Below, piece after piece: positions 1-9,518 of a stretch of 64,000 nucleotides of DNA. The notes beneath the pieces are model-generated. The model had not been told where the DNA came from, made no database searches, and was given only the letters and a program-made list of their open reading frames with translations. Positions within the stretch are counted from its first letter, which is position 1. Each line of letters starts with the position of its first letter. Source of the DNA: an uncultured Pedobacter sp. (GTDB lineage: Bacteria; Bacteroidota; Bacteroidia; Sphingobacteriales; Sphingobacteriaceae); contig NZ_CAMLIG010000004.1 of the NCBI RefSeq assembly GCF_946480185.1, positions 62,001 through 126,000 on the forward strand, written 5' to 3'. The translations under genes were made by a program, and so were the position numbers.

Positions 1-1970
1 TCAGCTTCGTTGCCAGCTATTTTGCTAAAATCCATCATCAACCTCAAGAAATGATAATAATAAGCTGTAGAAATCAGCTCCGAAGGATATTTTTTATCGG
101 CACTTTTACCTCGTCCGGCTTCAATGGTAACTGGCGGTGCACACCAATCGCCGTAGCTGTCTTTGGTCATGATGCCATCTTCCAAATACCTGTCTTTCAT
201 GTACTCCATCCATTTTTTGATAGCCGGATAATTATCTTTAACGACTTGTACATTGCCAGTTTGGTGGTGCAACATATCAGTAATTAAAACGATTACACCC
301 GCCCAAGTCATGTTATCGCTGTAATAACGCCAAAATGCAGGCGCTACATCCGGAATTGCACCATCTTCTTTCTGCGAGTTGCGAATATCTTCCAACCATT
401 TGGTGTAGATGCGTTCGTTGTCAAAAACAAAACTTTCTCCGTAAGCCACTTCGCCTCTATCGCCCAACCAGGGCATGCGCTCGTTACGTTGCGGACAATC
501 CAAAGGCATCCCTTTGTAATTGCCGGCAATGCTCCACCACGCATTTTTAAAAATCTGGTTAACTAACGGATTTGAAGTTTCAAATGTCCCGATGGTTTTG
601 ATGTTATCATAAACCATTTTCCCAACGAAATCCTCGATTTTAGGTTGATAGGTGTAGCCGGAAAGCTCCACAAATCTGAATCCACGATATACAAATGTGG
701 GCTCCCGAATTTCTTCCTCGCCTCCTTTTAGCGTATATACATCTGTGTTTTTCGCGTTGCGGAGATTGGCTGTAAAGAGTTCTCCATTATCCTGCAATGA
801 TTCCGCAAAACGAAGTTTAATTTGTTGACCTTTTACGCCCTTCACTTTTATCTGCAACCAGCCCACCATATTTTGTCCCATATCCAAAATGTATCTTCCG
901 CCCGAAAGTTTGGTAATAGAAACAGGTTGAAGGGTTTTCATCACCTTCATGTTCTCATTCATTTGCGCTTCAATCGTTCCGCCTGGTTCCTGCACATATT
1001 CTGCATCTAGCCATTTGCTATCATCAAAACCAATATTATTCCATCCTGCAAATTCTTTTCTGGCATCATATTCCTCACCATCGTATTCGTTATTGGTTAT
1101 GATGGGTCCGTCTGCTGTTCCTTTCCAACTATTATCTGTGTCGATGTCCTCGGTACTACCATCGGTGTAAACCAGATGAAGGTTCAACAGCATTTTTGGA
1201 AAACCGAACGTTTTGATTTTATAAGGTTTTTCATTCTGGCGCATAGCGAAGAAACGACCGTTGCCTAAAACCGCACCGACTGCATTTTTTCCGTTTTGGA
1301 TGTAGGAAGTGACATCGTAGGTGTTGGCTTTGATGTTTTTGGTATAGTCCGTTGGTGATGGCGCCAAAACGTCATCGCTTACTTTTTTTCCGTTGATGAA
1401 AAGCTCGTATAAACCTAAACCCACAATAGATGCGGTGGCAGATTTGACTACTTTATTGCTCTCGAATTCTTTTCTAAAATATCTTGCAGATAAACGCGAA
1501 TCGTTTTCAATGCTGTCCCACGGGAAAGCCCTATCAAAGCCAATCCAAGTTTTTGGCCAGTCTTTATAATAGAGCAAACCCATTGTCCAGAAATGCGTTG
1601 CAGACCATTGGCTTTCACCGACGTTGGTCCAGGTTTTAACCTTCCAAAAGCATTTAGCCCGACTGGTCAGTTCCTTGCCATTGTATTTTACAAAAACAGA
1701 TTCTGATGAATTTACTTTTCCGGAATTCCATAAATCGCCTTCGTTATTCGCTAATTTCTCTTCAGAACTGGCCACCAAAACCTGATAGGCTTTTTGCTCC
1801 ACTCCTCGCTTCGGCGAAATCATTTGCCAACTTAAAAACGGTTGTTTTACATCAATTCCTAAGGGATTTACCAATTGCTCCACTTGAAGTGCAGTCACTT
1901 GAAGTTCTTGAGCTTTTAAATGATAAAAGTCAAAAACTAATAGGAATAATATGATGAATCTTTTAGCCAT
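1..1970 (-). CDS. alpha-L-rhamnosidase, GH78 family (3' end outside window)
   Basis: The frame is open from an ATG at 1970 to the left edge, giving about 656 residues without a stop, so the C-terminus is missing. A signal peptide (MAKRFIILFLLVFDFYHLKA) is followed by the GH78 N-terminal signature NPLGID..QPFLSWQ near residue 30. Around residue 490 lies DCPQRNERMPWLGD, the acidic catalytic-loop motif of GH78 (often DCPQRDER..WLGD in relatives). GH78 enzymes remove terminal alpha-L-rhamnose, which fits pectic rhamnogalacturonan. The gene begins one base after the GH2 gene ends, so it is probably the distal cistron of the long minus-strand array. Family assignment is firm; the linkage cleaved is inferred. 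Confidence 0.9.
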   Translation of the reverse strand, partial: MAKRFIILFLLVFDFYHLKAQELQVTALQVEQLVNPLGIDVKQPFLSWQMISPKRGVEQKAYQVLVASSEEKLANNEGDLWNSGKVNSSESVFVKYNGKELTSRAKCFWKVKTWTNVGESQWSATHFWTMGLLYYKDWPKTWIGFDRAFPWDSIENDSRLSARYFRKEFESNKVVKSATASIVGLGLYELFINGKKVSDDVLAPSPTDYTKNIKANTYDVTSYIQNGKNAVGAVLGNGRFFAMRQNEKPYKIKTFGFPKMLLNLHLVYTDGSTEDIDTDNSWKGTADGPIITNNEYDGEEYDARKEFAGWNNIGFDDSKWLDAEYVQEPGGTIEAQMNENMKVMKTLQPVSITKLSGGRYILDMGQNMVGWLQIKVKGVKGQQIKLRFAESLQDNGELFTANLRNAKNTDVYTLKGGEEEIREPTFVYRGFRFVELSGYTYQPKIEDFVGKMVYDNIKTIGTFETSNPLVNQIFKNAWWSIAGNYKGMPLDCPQRNERMPWLGDRGEVAYGESFVFDNERIYTKWLEDIRNSQKEDGAIPDVAPAFWRYYSDNMTWAGVIVLITDMLHHQTGNVQVVKDNYPAIKKWMEYMKDRYLEDGIMTKDSYGDWCAPPVTIEAGRGKSADKKYPSELISTAYYYHFLRLMMDFSKIAGNEA

Positions 1971-1971
1971 T

Positions 1972-4752
1972 TCAATTGAAATCAAAATATAAAGTCAGTT
2001 CTTTTGCCCTTTGCGGATTTTTCTCGTAATCGTAATAAATGTTCTTTTGTCCCATTGGACCGGTACTTTCTGCCGTTTGAGTTTTGTTTCCAATACTCGG
2101 AATCGCCTGCATAAAGCTGATATCACCGGAAGGGAAAAGTGGCACATAATTATGCCATTGGTCGTCTTTAGGAGCGGGCGTAAACAGTCTTAAAAAAGTA
2201 TCTTCATCCTCAGACAAAACCTTAAAATCCTGATTCTTAGTCAAAAATTCACACCAATACATATTGGAATAGTAACCCTTAAATTCTGGATAAACAAAAG
2301 GAATTTCTCCGGTTTCTGTATTGTTATAATCCTTATGCCAAACGCCAAATGCTGTTCCTTTCATGCGGTTTTTCCAAACTCTGTAAGGTCCGTTTCCCAT
2401 AAATTCCACCGCTTTAATTTGACTTTCTGGAAATGAGAAATTTACACCATCAAACCAAGTGTAAAACTCTCCGGGAAAATATTTCACTTTCATTTGGATG
2501 AATCCATTTGGATAAATTTTCCATTGCAAAGTGTTGTAGCTTTCTTTTTTGTTAAAGACTGATGCAATCACCAAAGTGTCCGCATCCATTTTTGCGGTAA
2601 ATCCTTTGAAATTATTGGCACCTTCCTGTAAAACCGGACCGTTATTGAAAGGGATTTCCTGATTTCCATTTTTCACACTTTCTAAAATTCCCGTGTTTTT
2701 ATTGATTTGGATTTGAAGCTTTTTAACTTTTATCAAATAGCTTTCGCCGAAGGTTGAATAATTGATTTTAGCATCGGCTCTAGCCTGATTAAAACTTTCT
2801 TTGGCAACTTGACTTGGTTTGCTAATCGGGAACGACCAAGTGAAAATTTCATGTTGGTTTACATCTTTTGCGGTGAAATAAAGCACATCATAGCTGAACC
2901 AATCTTTTGGTAACTCTATATTTAGAACGCCTTTTGCATGCGGTTTAATATTTGGAGCGGTTGCACTTCCTGCTAAAACTGGTTTTGCTAAGGTACTATC
3001 CAACAGATTAAATTTCTTCAATTCCCAACTGAAAGTACACTGATTTGTGTTGGTAAAATCGTACCGGTTTTCGATGTTGAAAGCGCCGTCGAATCCTGCC
3101 ATCATTTCTCTGGCTTCAAATTTTATCGGACTCCAAACTTCTTTTATGGTAAAATAGCTTCCTTCTTTTTGATGAAAAGGGCCAACAATTCCATCCGGGC
3201 CATGGTCTTTATCGGTATCAATGCTATTGTTTTTATCTGTACGTACCACACCTTCGTCGGCAAAAACCCAAAGAAAACCACCGGCGGATGTCGGTTTGTT
3301 CCACATCGCTTCCCAATAATCATCCAAACCGGCACCGAGACCTCCATCATATAAACCATGCAAAAACTCTGTTGGCATCACAATGTCATGCCCGTTCATG
3401 TAATTACCAATTCCGTAGTTATACTGGCGATAATGCTGGGTATCAAAACCTCCATAAGCTTCCCAAGGATGAATTACGGGACGTTTTTGAATATCCCAAT
3501 CTTTGAAATATGGATCTAAATCTAAGTTATGACCATCTTCGTTTCCATTCGCCCAAAAGATGATGGAAGGATGATTGACATCATGCACCATCATTTCCTT
3601 TAGCAATTTTTTACCGGTTGGTGTATCGTAATGACCATGCCAGCCCGCCAGTTCATCCATCACATATAAACCTAAAGAATCACAAACTTCCAAAAAATGT
3701 GCGTCAGGCGGATAATGCGCCATGCGGACAGCGTTCATGTTCATATCCTTCATCAGCTTTACATCTTCAACAGACAAACTTTTGCTGGTGGTTCTGCCCG
3801 ATGTTGGCCAAAAAGAATGACGGTTTACGCCTTTGAATTTCATTTTTACGCCGTTCACAAAAACGCCGTCACGTTCTTTCACTGCAATGGTTCTGAAACC
3901 TATTTTTTTATTGATTTGATGAACTGCTTTTCCATTTTGGATTAAAGTGAAACGAGCGGTATATAAATTTGGAAATTCTGCCGACCATAATTTTGGAGCT
4001 TCGAAATTGGCATTAAATACAACAGTTCTATTGCCTCCAATTTTTTGAGACACAGTTCTTCCAAACGCTTTCCCATCAGCATCAAATAACGCTAACTGAA
4101 TTTCATCGGCTTTGCCAGAAACAGAAATTTGAGCTTTTAAATTGCCGTTTGCTTTGGCGTCAATGGCTAATTCCGAAATGTGTTGTTGCGGTAAAACTTC
4201 CAAATAAACCGGACGGAATATCCCGCCGAAAATCCAGAAATCTCCTCTACGCTCCGCATCATTTACTGATTCGTTGGCAGAATGTTTGGCGACTTCCACT
4301 TCCAATAAGTTATCAGCACCGGATTTCAATAATTTGCTGATGTCATATTTAAAGGCATAATAAGCGCCTTGATGCGTTGGTCCAGCCAATTTTCCGTTGA
4401 CTTTCACAGTAGCATCGGTGAAAACACCTTCAAAAACAATGTTTACGACTTTGCTTTTAAAATTTGCCGGAACTTTAAAGTTGTAACGGTATTTCCCAAC
4501 TTCTTTTCCTCTGGAAGTATCTTTATCGAAACCGTAATTGTATTTTCCGAAACCTTGTAATTCCCAGCAAGACGGTACACCAATTTTTGTCCATTTACCA
4601 GAATTTTGACCAGCAGAACAATAAAAATCCCAGCTCATCATATCGTCTTTCCCTTTTCCAGAAAGGTAAATTTTCTCTGTTTCCTGAGCGTTTGCCGAAA
4701 GGAAGCAGATTAGAAAACTTAAAATGGCGATATGTTTAAAAACGGTCTTCAA
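1972..4752 (-). CDS. glycoside hydrolase family 2 protein, secreted
   Basis: 926 residues with a signal peptide ending near ANA-QE. The order is GH2: an N-terminal jelly-roll sugar-binding domain (WKYDF-like start, PSCWE, YRYNF), an Ig-like domain, then a TIM barrel carrying KGVNRHSFWP, MNAVRMAHYPPD and HPSIIFWANGNED. The Glu of 'NGNE' (about residue 405) is the expected acid/base; the Glu of MPTEFLHG (about 460) is a candidate nucleophile. A long C-terminal beta-rich part follows. GH2 members in pectin loci include beta-galactosidases, beta-glucuronidases and arabinosidases, and the sequence alone does not decide which. The gene starts 3 bases after the SGNH esterase gene ends and is tightly followed by GH78, consistent with one operon. 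Confidence 0.88.
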   Translation of the reverse strand: MKTVFKHIAILSFLICFLSANAQETEKIYLSGKGKDDMMSWDFYCSAGQNSGKWTKIGVPSCWELQGFGKYNYGFDKDTSRGKEVGKYRYNFKVPANFKSKVVNIVFEGVFTDATVKVNGKLAGPTHQGAYYAFKYDISKLLKSGADNLLEVEVAKHSANESVNDAERRGDFWIFGGIFRPVYLEVLPQQHISELAIDAKANGNLKAQISVSGKADEIQLALFDADGKAFGRTVSQKIGGNRTVVFNANFEAPKLWSAEFPNLYTARFTLIQNGKAVHQINKKIGFRTIAVKERDGVFVNGVKMKFKGVNRHSFWPTSGRTTSKSLSVEDVKLMKDMNMNAVRMAHYPPDAHFLEVCDSLGLYVMDELAGWHGHYDTPTGKKLLKEMMVHDVNHPSIIFWANGNEDGHNLDLDPYFKDWDIQKRPVIHPWEAYGGFDTQHYRQYNYGIGNYMNGHDIVMPTEFLHGLYDGGLGAGLDDYWEAMWNKPTSAGGFLWVFADEGVVRTDKNNSIDTDKDHGPDGIVGPFHQKEGSYFTIKEVWSPIKFEAREMMAGFDGAFNIENRYDFTNTNQCTFSWELKKFNLLDSTLAKPVLAGSATAPNIKPHAKGVLNIELPKDWFSYDVLYFTAKDVNQHEIFTWSFPISKPSQVAKESFNQARADAKINYSTFGESYLIKVKKLQIQINKNTGILESVKNGNQEIPFNNGPVLQEGANNFKGFTAKMDADTLVIASVFNKKESYNTLQWKIYPNGFIQMKVKYFPGEFYTWFDGVNFSFPESQIKAVEFMGNGPYRVWKNRMKGTAFGVWHKDYNNTETGEIPFVYPEFKGYYSNMYWCEFLTKNQDFKVLSEDEDTFLRLFTPAPKDDQWHNYVPLFPSGDISFMQAIPSIGNKTQTAESTGPMGQKNIYYDYEKNPQRAKELTLYFDFN

Positions 4753-4755
4753 AAA

Positions 4756-6192
4756 TTAAGGATTAAATTGGTTGATAATTGGGTTATCGGTTCTGAACGA
4801 GTTTGCCGGTAAGTTTGCGCCGTTTACCAAATTCGGTTGCGCCACTTCGCTCCAACCGAAGCGAGCATTTACTGGTTGCTTTACTTGTAGGGAAGTTAAT
4901 ATCACTTTCTTTCCTTTAATTTCAGCTTTTGCAGGATGATATTCGCCATCGGCACCAGCCACTTCAAAGAAATCCAGCGGTTTAGCATCTCTGCTTTTTA
5001 AACCTTTGGCATTGTCAAAATAAAGGACGATTTTGTTCCCCTTGATTTTCATTTTATCGTAAAATGGACCATCAGCAACGATATGTTCGCCATAGGTTTT
5101 CTTCAAAGCCTGCAAAGCCAAACGACGGCCAACTTCCCATTTATAGCCGGGATGGATACCTCCTCCACCGTCAAATAAATCAGTGATGACTGCCATTCCC
5201 GTATTCGGGATTTTTAAAGCAAGCGTTTGCGCTTCCCAAAATTCAGGCAAATCGTATTTACTGAGCTTCGGTTCTCCTTGTGATGACGAATATTCAAAAG
5301 GAGCAATTTGAACGTAATAAAAAGGTAATTCTTCGCCCCAATCTTTACGCCAACCATCAATCAATGTCTTCATTTTATAGGTGTAGTTGACGCGGTCCTG
5401 CAAAAAGCAATTGCTTTCTCCTTGATACCATAAAAATCCTTTGATGGCAAAAGGAATTAAAGGTTCTATCATGGGATGATAAAATTTAGCAGGGTCGCCA
5501 CTTACATTTTTATCTTTAAAATAACTTGAACTGGCAAAATCCTCTTCATTAATCCAGGGCTCAATCCGGCTTCCTGGGATAGACGAAGCAATGATCCCGA
5601 CAGGAACATTTAAATCTTTATTGATGTTTTTAGCAAAAAAATAACCAACGGCAGAAAAATTTCTCAATGCAGTTCCTTCGGCAATATCCCAACCTTCATG
5701 TTCCGGAGAAGGTTTAATCAGTTCCTTTCTGTTTACCAAAAACAAACGGATGTCTTTATGATGGGCAAAAAACAACTCGTCAATCGGGCTCGGACTTAAG
5801 CCTTCCGCTTCTTTACGGTCAACCTTGCTGTTTTTGCGCATGGTATATTCCATGTTTGATTGCCCCGAACATAACCAAACTTCTCCGACCAAAATATCTT
5901 TCAGCACAATGGTGTTTGTTCCTTTAATGGTCATATCTCTGTTCTCAAAACTCGCTTTAAGCGGATTTAAAGTCACTTGCCATTTTCCGTTTGCATCGGC
6001 CACAGCTTGTGCATATTCATTGGCAAAGGAAACAGAAACTTGCTCGCCAACATTTGCTGTACCCCATATTACGATTGGTTTTTGTTGCTGTAAAACCATT
6101 TGATTGCCTAAAATCCTTGGTAAAACCACTTCGGCTTTAGCCTGAAAAGAGAGTAATAAGAAGAAAAAGAATATGCCTTTTAAAAACTTCAT
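4756..6192 (-). CDS. SGNH-type sialate O-acetylesterase-like protein (pectin deacetylase candidate)
   Basis: 478 residues with a signal peptide ending at KAEV. The protein shows the sialate O-acetylesterase layout: LPRILGNQMVLQQ at the start, a beta-sandwich with 'GKWQVTL', then the SGNH block LCSGQSNMEY (nucleophile Ser112), the block KGFLWYQGESN and a late DGGGGIHPGYKWEVGRR containing the catalytic His. These enzymes hydrolyse O-acetyl esters on sugars; in a pectin locus acetylated galacturonate or rhamnogalacturonan is the likely substrate rather than sialic acid (inference from neighbours). It lies upstream of the GH2 gene with a 3-base gap and is preceded by a copy of the 0.23-kb repeat. 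Confidence 0.85.
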   Translation of the reverse strand: MKFLKGIFFFFLLLSFQAKAEVVLPRILGNQMVLQQQKPIVIWGTANVGEQVSVSFANEYAQAVADANGKWQVTLNPLKASFENRDMTIKGTNTIVLKDILVGEVWLCSGQSNMEYTMRKNSKVDRKEAEGLSPSPIDELFFAHHKDIRLFLVNRKELIKPSPEHEGWDIAEGTALRNFSAVGYFFAKNINKDLNVPVGIIASSIPGSRIEPWINEEDFASSSYFKDKNVSGDPAKFYHPMIEPLIPFAIKGFLWYQGESNCFLQDRVNYTYKMKTLIDGWRKDWGEELPFYYVQIAPFEYSSSQGEPKLSKYDLPEFWEAQTLALKIPNTGMAVITDLFDGGGGIHPGYKWEVGRRLALQALKKTYGEHIVADGPFYDKMKIKGNKIVLYFDNAKGLKSRDAKPLDFFEVAGADGEYHPAKAEIKGKKVILTSLQVKQPVNARFGWSEVAQPNLVNGANLPANSFRTDNPIINQFNP

Positions 6193-6213
6193 TTAATATT
6201 AATTGTATGTCTA

Positions 6214-6443
6214 ATGCCTTTTCGGCACAATCTCGCCTGCCCTCATGCCGGGCAATGGCATTTACTTTTTTTCCGCAAAAAAGTAAACAAAAAACTCCCG
6301 ACTACGCCCTTTGCTAAAAAGGAAGTGCTTTTACTCACTTCATCTGTACCGCAAAGTTCTGATGTCGAAAATAAGGTGAACTTTGGTCTGTACTCGGGCT
6401 GGATTGATGGGAAACCTGTCACATTTCGTATTATTTTAAATGC
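6214..6443. repeat. intergenic dispersed repeat, copy 1
   Basis: About 230 bp strongly similar to 9269-9497 in the same orientation. Shared blocks include ATGCCTTTTC, TCGCCTGCCCTCATGCCGG, CGCAAAGTTCTGATGTCG and GGCTGGATTGA. It contains a hairpin with ACTTTTTT / AAAAAAGT arms. On the minus strand a 71-codon open frame runs through it, but the same frame recurs in copy 2, so the frame is a property of the repeat and probably not a gene. Both copies sit directly upstream of a carbohydrate-enzyme start codon in the minus-strand array. Confidence 0.8.
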
Positions 6444-6458
6444 TTCAAAACCGTTCAT

Positions 6459-8294
6459 CTAGTAAATGGTTTTTAATGAATGGATATAAAAAATTGCTTC
6501 TGGTGCTTTTTCTCCAGCATTTTTTAAATCGTAATCCTGATCGGTTGGAGTTTCCGCATCAGGGAAACGGCGTACCTCTCCGGTCCTAAACATCACTCTG
6601 CTAAAAGCACTAATTGGAGCGAAATAGACTTTTGCACCTTTATCTTGTCCGTTTACTTTTATTTTATAGATACGAGTATTGCAGTCCAGCTCCAATTCAA
6701 TTTTATAAGTTTTTCCAGCTTCGTATTTCATAATTCCAGAATTACGATATCCCACTTTAGCGCTTAATGTACCTTCGGCATCAAAAATCAATCTTAAAGC
6801 TGGCAAACCTTTATCATCTTGTAATTCTATCTGTAATTCTCCGGTATCACTTTGCTTTGGCGTAACTGTAAATTCAACGGTCAGTTTTTTTGCCGGTTTA
6901 ATCACTCTTTCGGCTTTAGCGTAATCAAACGGGTCCGAATCGTGTAAAGCCAGAACTTTTTCTCCGTTCAGTTTTTCAATCTGGGTTCTAGCCCAAATCG
7001 GACTGAAAAGATTCCATTTCTCCAATTCCTTTCCATTAGGCATTTCGTTAAAATCATCGTTGACTACCTCGTTCTCATCAGCTGTAATCGGAACCGGAAT
7101 TTTAGCCACCCAAATATCTTCTTTGTTCATGCTGTAAGTCACCCACATGTTTTTATCTGGTGGCAAACCATTTCCTTCAATAATTCCACGCACATATTGC
7201 GGACCGTACGATTTGTAGTTTCCGCCGTAACGCATGGAAGTAATTTCGCCGTTCACCAATAATAAATCAGTGTAATTTAAGCCATCTTTGCTGGTAGAAA
7301 CCGCTAAAGGCCACCTAAATTCCGAAGGATTATAAACCGTTGCATATTTACCATCGGATGTTTTTTGTCCCCAAATTTTAGCATTGCTATTGATAAAACC
7401 GGGTGCTCTCATGGGTTTGTATTCCCAAGTTCTCCCTTCGTCGGCACTTTCGGAAGTTAAAGCGTGTTTCCACAAACCAATAACTTTTCCGTTGGGTAAA
7501 TGGTAATAGCTGAAAGCCTGATATGAACCTTTTAAAGGAATCAAAGGGTCGTCCCTATCTGATTCCTCTACCCATTGCTGTACCATTAAAGGTGTAGCCA
7601 ATAATTCTTTGCAATCTTTTACAAAACCTTTGTCTTTAGAGGAGGTAAAAAATGGATAAGTAGTTTTACTTGCATTCCAATCTTTATTGTAATGAATAAA
7701 GTATATAGGTCCCCAGGTTCCATCTTTATGAATTTCACGCACTACCCGTCCAATACCGTGGCCGTCATTAGGTGCATCATGTGCGTCCATGGCAATTCCG
7801 TAATACCCTAAGGTGAGCAGTCTGCCACTTTTTGCTTGGTAAAAACCCATCCGTTGGTGCATTACTGCGTCTAAATCTTTAGCTATATTTGGATTCCCTT
7901 CTTTTTGATAACCATCAGGAATACGGTAAGGAGGAAAAAGCACTGTGGGATTGCTCCAATTTATTCCGTCTTTTGAGGTCATCATTAAAGTTCTTCCCGG
8001 AGCGATATGCTCGCCCACCGGATTGCTCAAATATTGAAGATAAAAAGTATTGTTCCAATAAGCCAATAGGGGTTGATGGTTGTAGGTCCAGTTGTTGCCA
8101 CCAGCCCATTCCGGATGTTCGCGGTTTGCCCGAAAAACCTGGATATTGTGCACTCCAATGGCTGGACTTAACTGCCCGTGATGATAATCCACATTAGACA
8201 AGGTGCTTCCAGTGTATTTTACGGTATCCTGCGCAAAACCCATTTGGGAAGTAAGGGTGGCGACTGATAGTAATATGGTTTTTATAAATTTCAT
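6459..8294 (-). CDS. secreted sialidase-like beta-propeller protein with C-terminal concanavalin-like domain
   Basis: 611 residues with a signal peptide ending near FAQD. The N-terminal two thirds look like a beta-propeller of the sialidase/BNR type: repeated short motifs such as 'TSKDGINWSNP', 'ESADEGRTWEY' and 'TSKDGLNYTD' match Asp-box geometry (S-x-D-x-G-x-x-W). The last 190 residues ('DDFNEMPNGKELEKWN', 'LQIELQDDKGLPALRLIFD', 'YKIELELDCNTRIYKIKVNG') resemble a LamG/concanavalin fold. Similar proteins in pectin loci are annotated as exo-sialidases or BNR proteins; sialic acid is an unlikely substrate here. A terminal-sugar hydrolase or lyase acting on a pectic side chain is the best guess, and I do not assign a CAZy family. 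Confidence 0.7.
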   Translation of the reverse strand: MKFIKTILLSVATLTSQMGFAQDTVKYTGSTLSNVDYHHGQLSPAIGVHNIQVFRANREHPEWAGGNNWTYNHQPLLAYWNNTFYLQYLSNPVGEHIAPGRTLMMTSKDGINWSNPTVLFPPYRIPDGYQKEGNPNIAKDLDAVMHQRMGFYQAKSGRLLTLGYYGIAMDAHDAPNDGHGIGRVVREIHKDGTWGPIYFIHYNKDWNASKTTYPFFTSSKDKGFVKDCKELLATPLMVQQWVEESDRDDPLIPLKGSYQAFSYYHLPNGKVIGLWKHALTSESADEGRTWEYKPMRAPGFINSNAKIWGQKTSDGKYATVYNPSEFRWPLAVSTSKDGLNYTDLLLVNGEITSMRYGGNYKSYGPQYVRGIIEGNGLPPDKNMWVTYSMNKEDIWVAKIPVPITADENEVVNDDFNEMPNGKELEKWNLFSPIWARTQIEKLNGEKVLALHDSDPFDYAKAERVIKPAKKLTVEFTVTPKQSDTGELQIELQDDKGLPALRLIFDAEGTLSAKVGYRNSGIMKYEAGKTYKIELELDCNTRIYKIKVNGQDKGAKVYFAPISAFSRVMFRTGEVRRFPDAETPTDQDYDLKNAGEKAPEAIFYIHSLKTIY

Positions 8295-9221
8295 CTATTT
8301 TTCTTTTTCCAAACTTTTTTGAAGTTTCTTTAAAAATGATTTTTTGATGGGAACAATAGTTCCATGTTTATGCCCTTCAGGCACTGATATTTCCGAATTT
8401 GCGTTGGTGAAGGTTTTAAAATTTTTGGTTTTTACCGCTCCGTAACTTTTATCCTGATAAGAATCAAAGTAGATTAACCAACCATCTTTTACTTTTACTA
8501 CCGCCGGTCCTTCGGTAAATTTCTTGGTATAAGGTGCCGAAACATTTTTGTAAGGCCCTAAAGGATTATCGGCGAAAGCCACTTTTAAATCACGCTCCGG
8601 TCGGGTATTATCTTTCAGAACCAAAGCATAATCGTTTGATCCCTTTTTCACAATCACCGCATCAATTACACTAAAACCGGGATCGATGAATAGTTTTGTT
8701 GGACTGAAGGTTTTAAAATCTTTGGTGGTGGTATAATACATCCGGTGGTTATTTTCTTCCTCCTCCGCTCCTTTCGGAAAGCGAAACGGAATAGTAGATG
8801 CCCAAATGATGATATATTGTTTGTCCACATCGTCATAAAAAAGTTCCGGTGCCCAAACATTTACCGTCGTTGGTTCATTTTCCATCACAGGGATAAACTC
8901 TTCTTTCGACCAATGGATTAAATCTTTGGAACTGGCGTAACCAAAACCTTTATCGCCACGCCAACTGCTGGTCCACACTAAATGGAAAGTCCCGTCAGGA
9001 CCTTGCACCATGGATGGATCTCGCATTACTTTTTGTTGGCCAACTTCGGGTTTTAAAAAAACATGATTGAAATCTTTCCAATGATAAGCATCATTGCTGT
9101 AAAGCATTCTTAAGCCTTCGTCTGCTGGTTCGTGGAATGAAGTGAACAAATATGCTTTTTGACTGCATGAGCTTAGAAAAACAGCGCAGGCAATTATAAA
9201 ATATAAGGTCATTTTATTCAT
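8295..9221 (-). CDS. GH43-like five-bladed propeller glycosidase, lipoprotein
   Basis: The preferred start is the ATG at 9221, giving MNKMTLYFIIACAVFLSSC with a lipobox Cys19 and 308 residues. The frame stays open to 9497, but the extra 92 codons are encoded by the dispersed repeat at 9269-9497 and lack a secretion signal, so a longer call would be wrong. The mature protein has the GH43/GH117-type propeller pattern: RDPSMVQGPDGTFHLVWT near the N-terminus, repeated 'GYASSKDLIHW', VNVWAPELFYD (candidate acid Glu), and SVIDAVIVKKG. Such enzymes release arabinose, xylose or galactose units from plant glycans. Probably surface-anchored; it directly precedes the sialidase-like gene with no gap. Confidence 0.8.
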   Translation of the reverse strand: MNKMTLYFIIACAVFLSSCSQKAYLFTSFHEPADEGLRMLYSNDAYHWKDFNHVFLKPEVGQQKVMRDPSMVQGPDGTFHLVWTSSWRGDKGFGYASSKDLIHWSKEEFIPVMENEPTTVNVWAPELFYDDVDKQYIIIWASTIPFRFPKGAEEEENNHRMYYTTTKDFKTFSPTKLFIDPGFSVIDAVIVKKGSNDYALVLKDNTRPERDLKVAFADNPLGPYKNVSAPYTKKFTEGPAVVKVKDGWLIYFDSYQDKSYGAVKTKNFKTFTNANSEISVPEGHKHGTIVPIKKSFLKKLQKSLEKEK

Positions 9222-9268
9222 TAGATTACCTGAGTTTTGGATCTTATTAAATCTGAACTTTACTCTAG

Positions 9269-9497
9269 ATGCCTTTTCAGCAAAGCCTCGCCTGCCCTCA
9301 TGCCGGGCAACGGCAGGTACTTTTTCGCCGAAAAAAGTACTCAAAAACTCTCGACTACCCCCTTTGCTACAAAAGGAAGTGCTTTTAATCTCTTCACCTA
9401 TCCCGCAAAGTTCTGATGTCGAAAAAGAGCTTAACTTTGGCTTGTGCTTTGGCTGGATTGAACGAAAGAAAACTAAATTGTGCATCATTCTAAACAT
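9269..9497. repeat. intergenic dispersed repeat, copy 2
   Basis: Second copy of the 0.23-kb repeat at 6214-6443, same orientation. The internal hairpin is cleaner here: GTACTTTTT..CG..AAAAAAGTAC at about 9317-9342. The minus-strand frame through it translates to a peptide sharing 'SIQP..KPK', 'FSTSELCG' and 'KSTSF' with copy 1 and happens to be in frame with the downstream GH43-like gene. Confidence 0.8.
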
Positions 9498-9518
9498 TTA
9501 CTGTATAGTCACTAACCG

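Noticed and set aside
51..1954. Plus-strand frames of 60-80 codons in the first 2 kb
   Set aside because: They are antisense to the continuous GH78 frame, which has family motifs throughout.
6243..6458. A 71-codon minus-strand frame as a small gene
   Set aside because: The same peptide frame recurs in repeat copy 2, so it reflects the repeat sequence; no start context or domain supports it.
8295..9497. A 400-residue reading of the GH43-like gene starting at 9497
   Set aside because: The first 92 codons are encoded by the dispersed repeat and lack an export signal, while the internal ATG at 9221 gives a clean lipoprotein signal.
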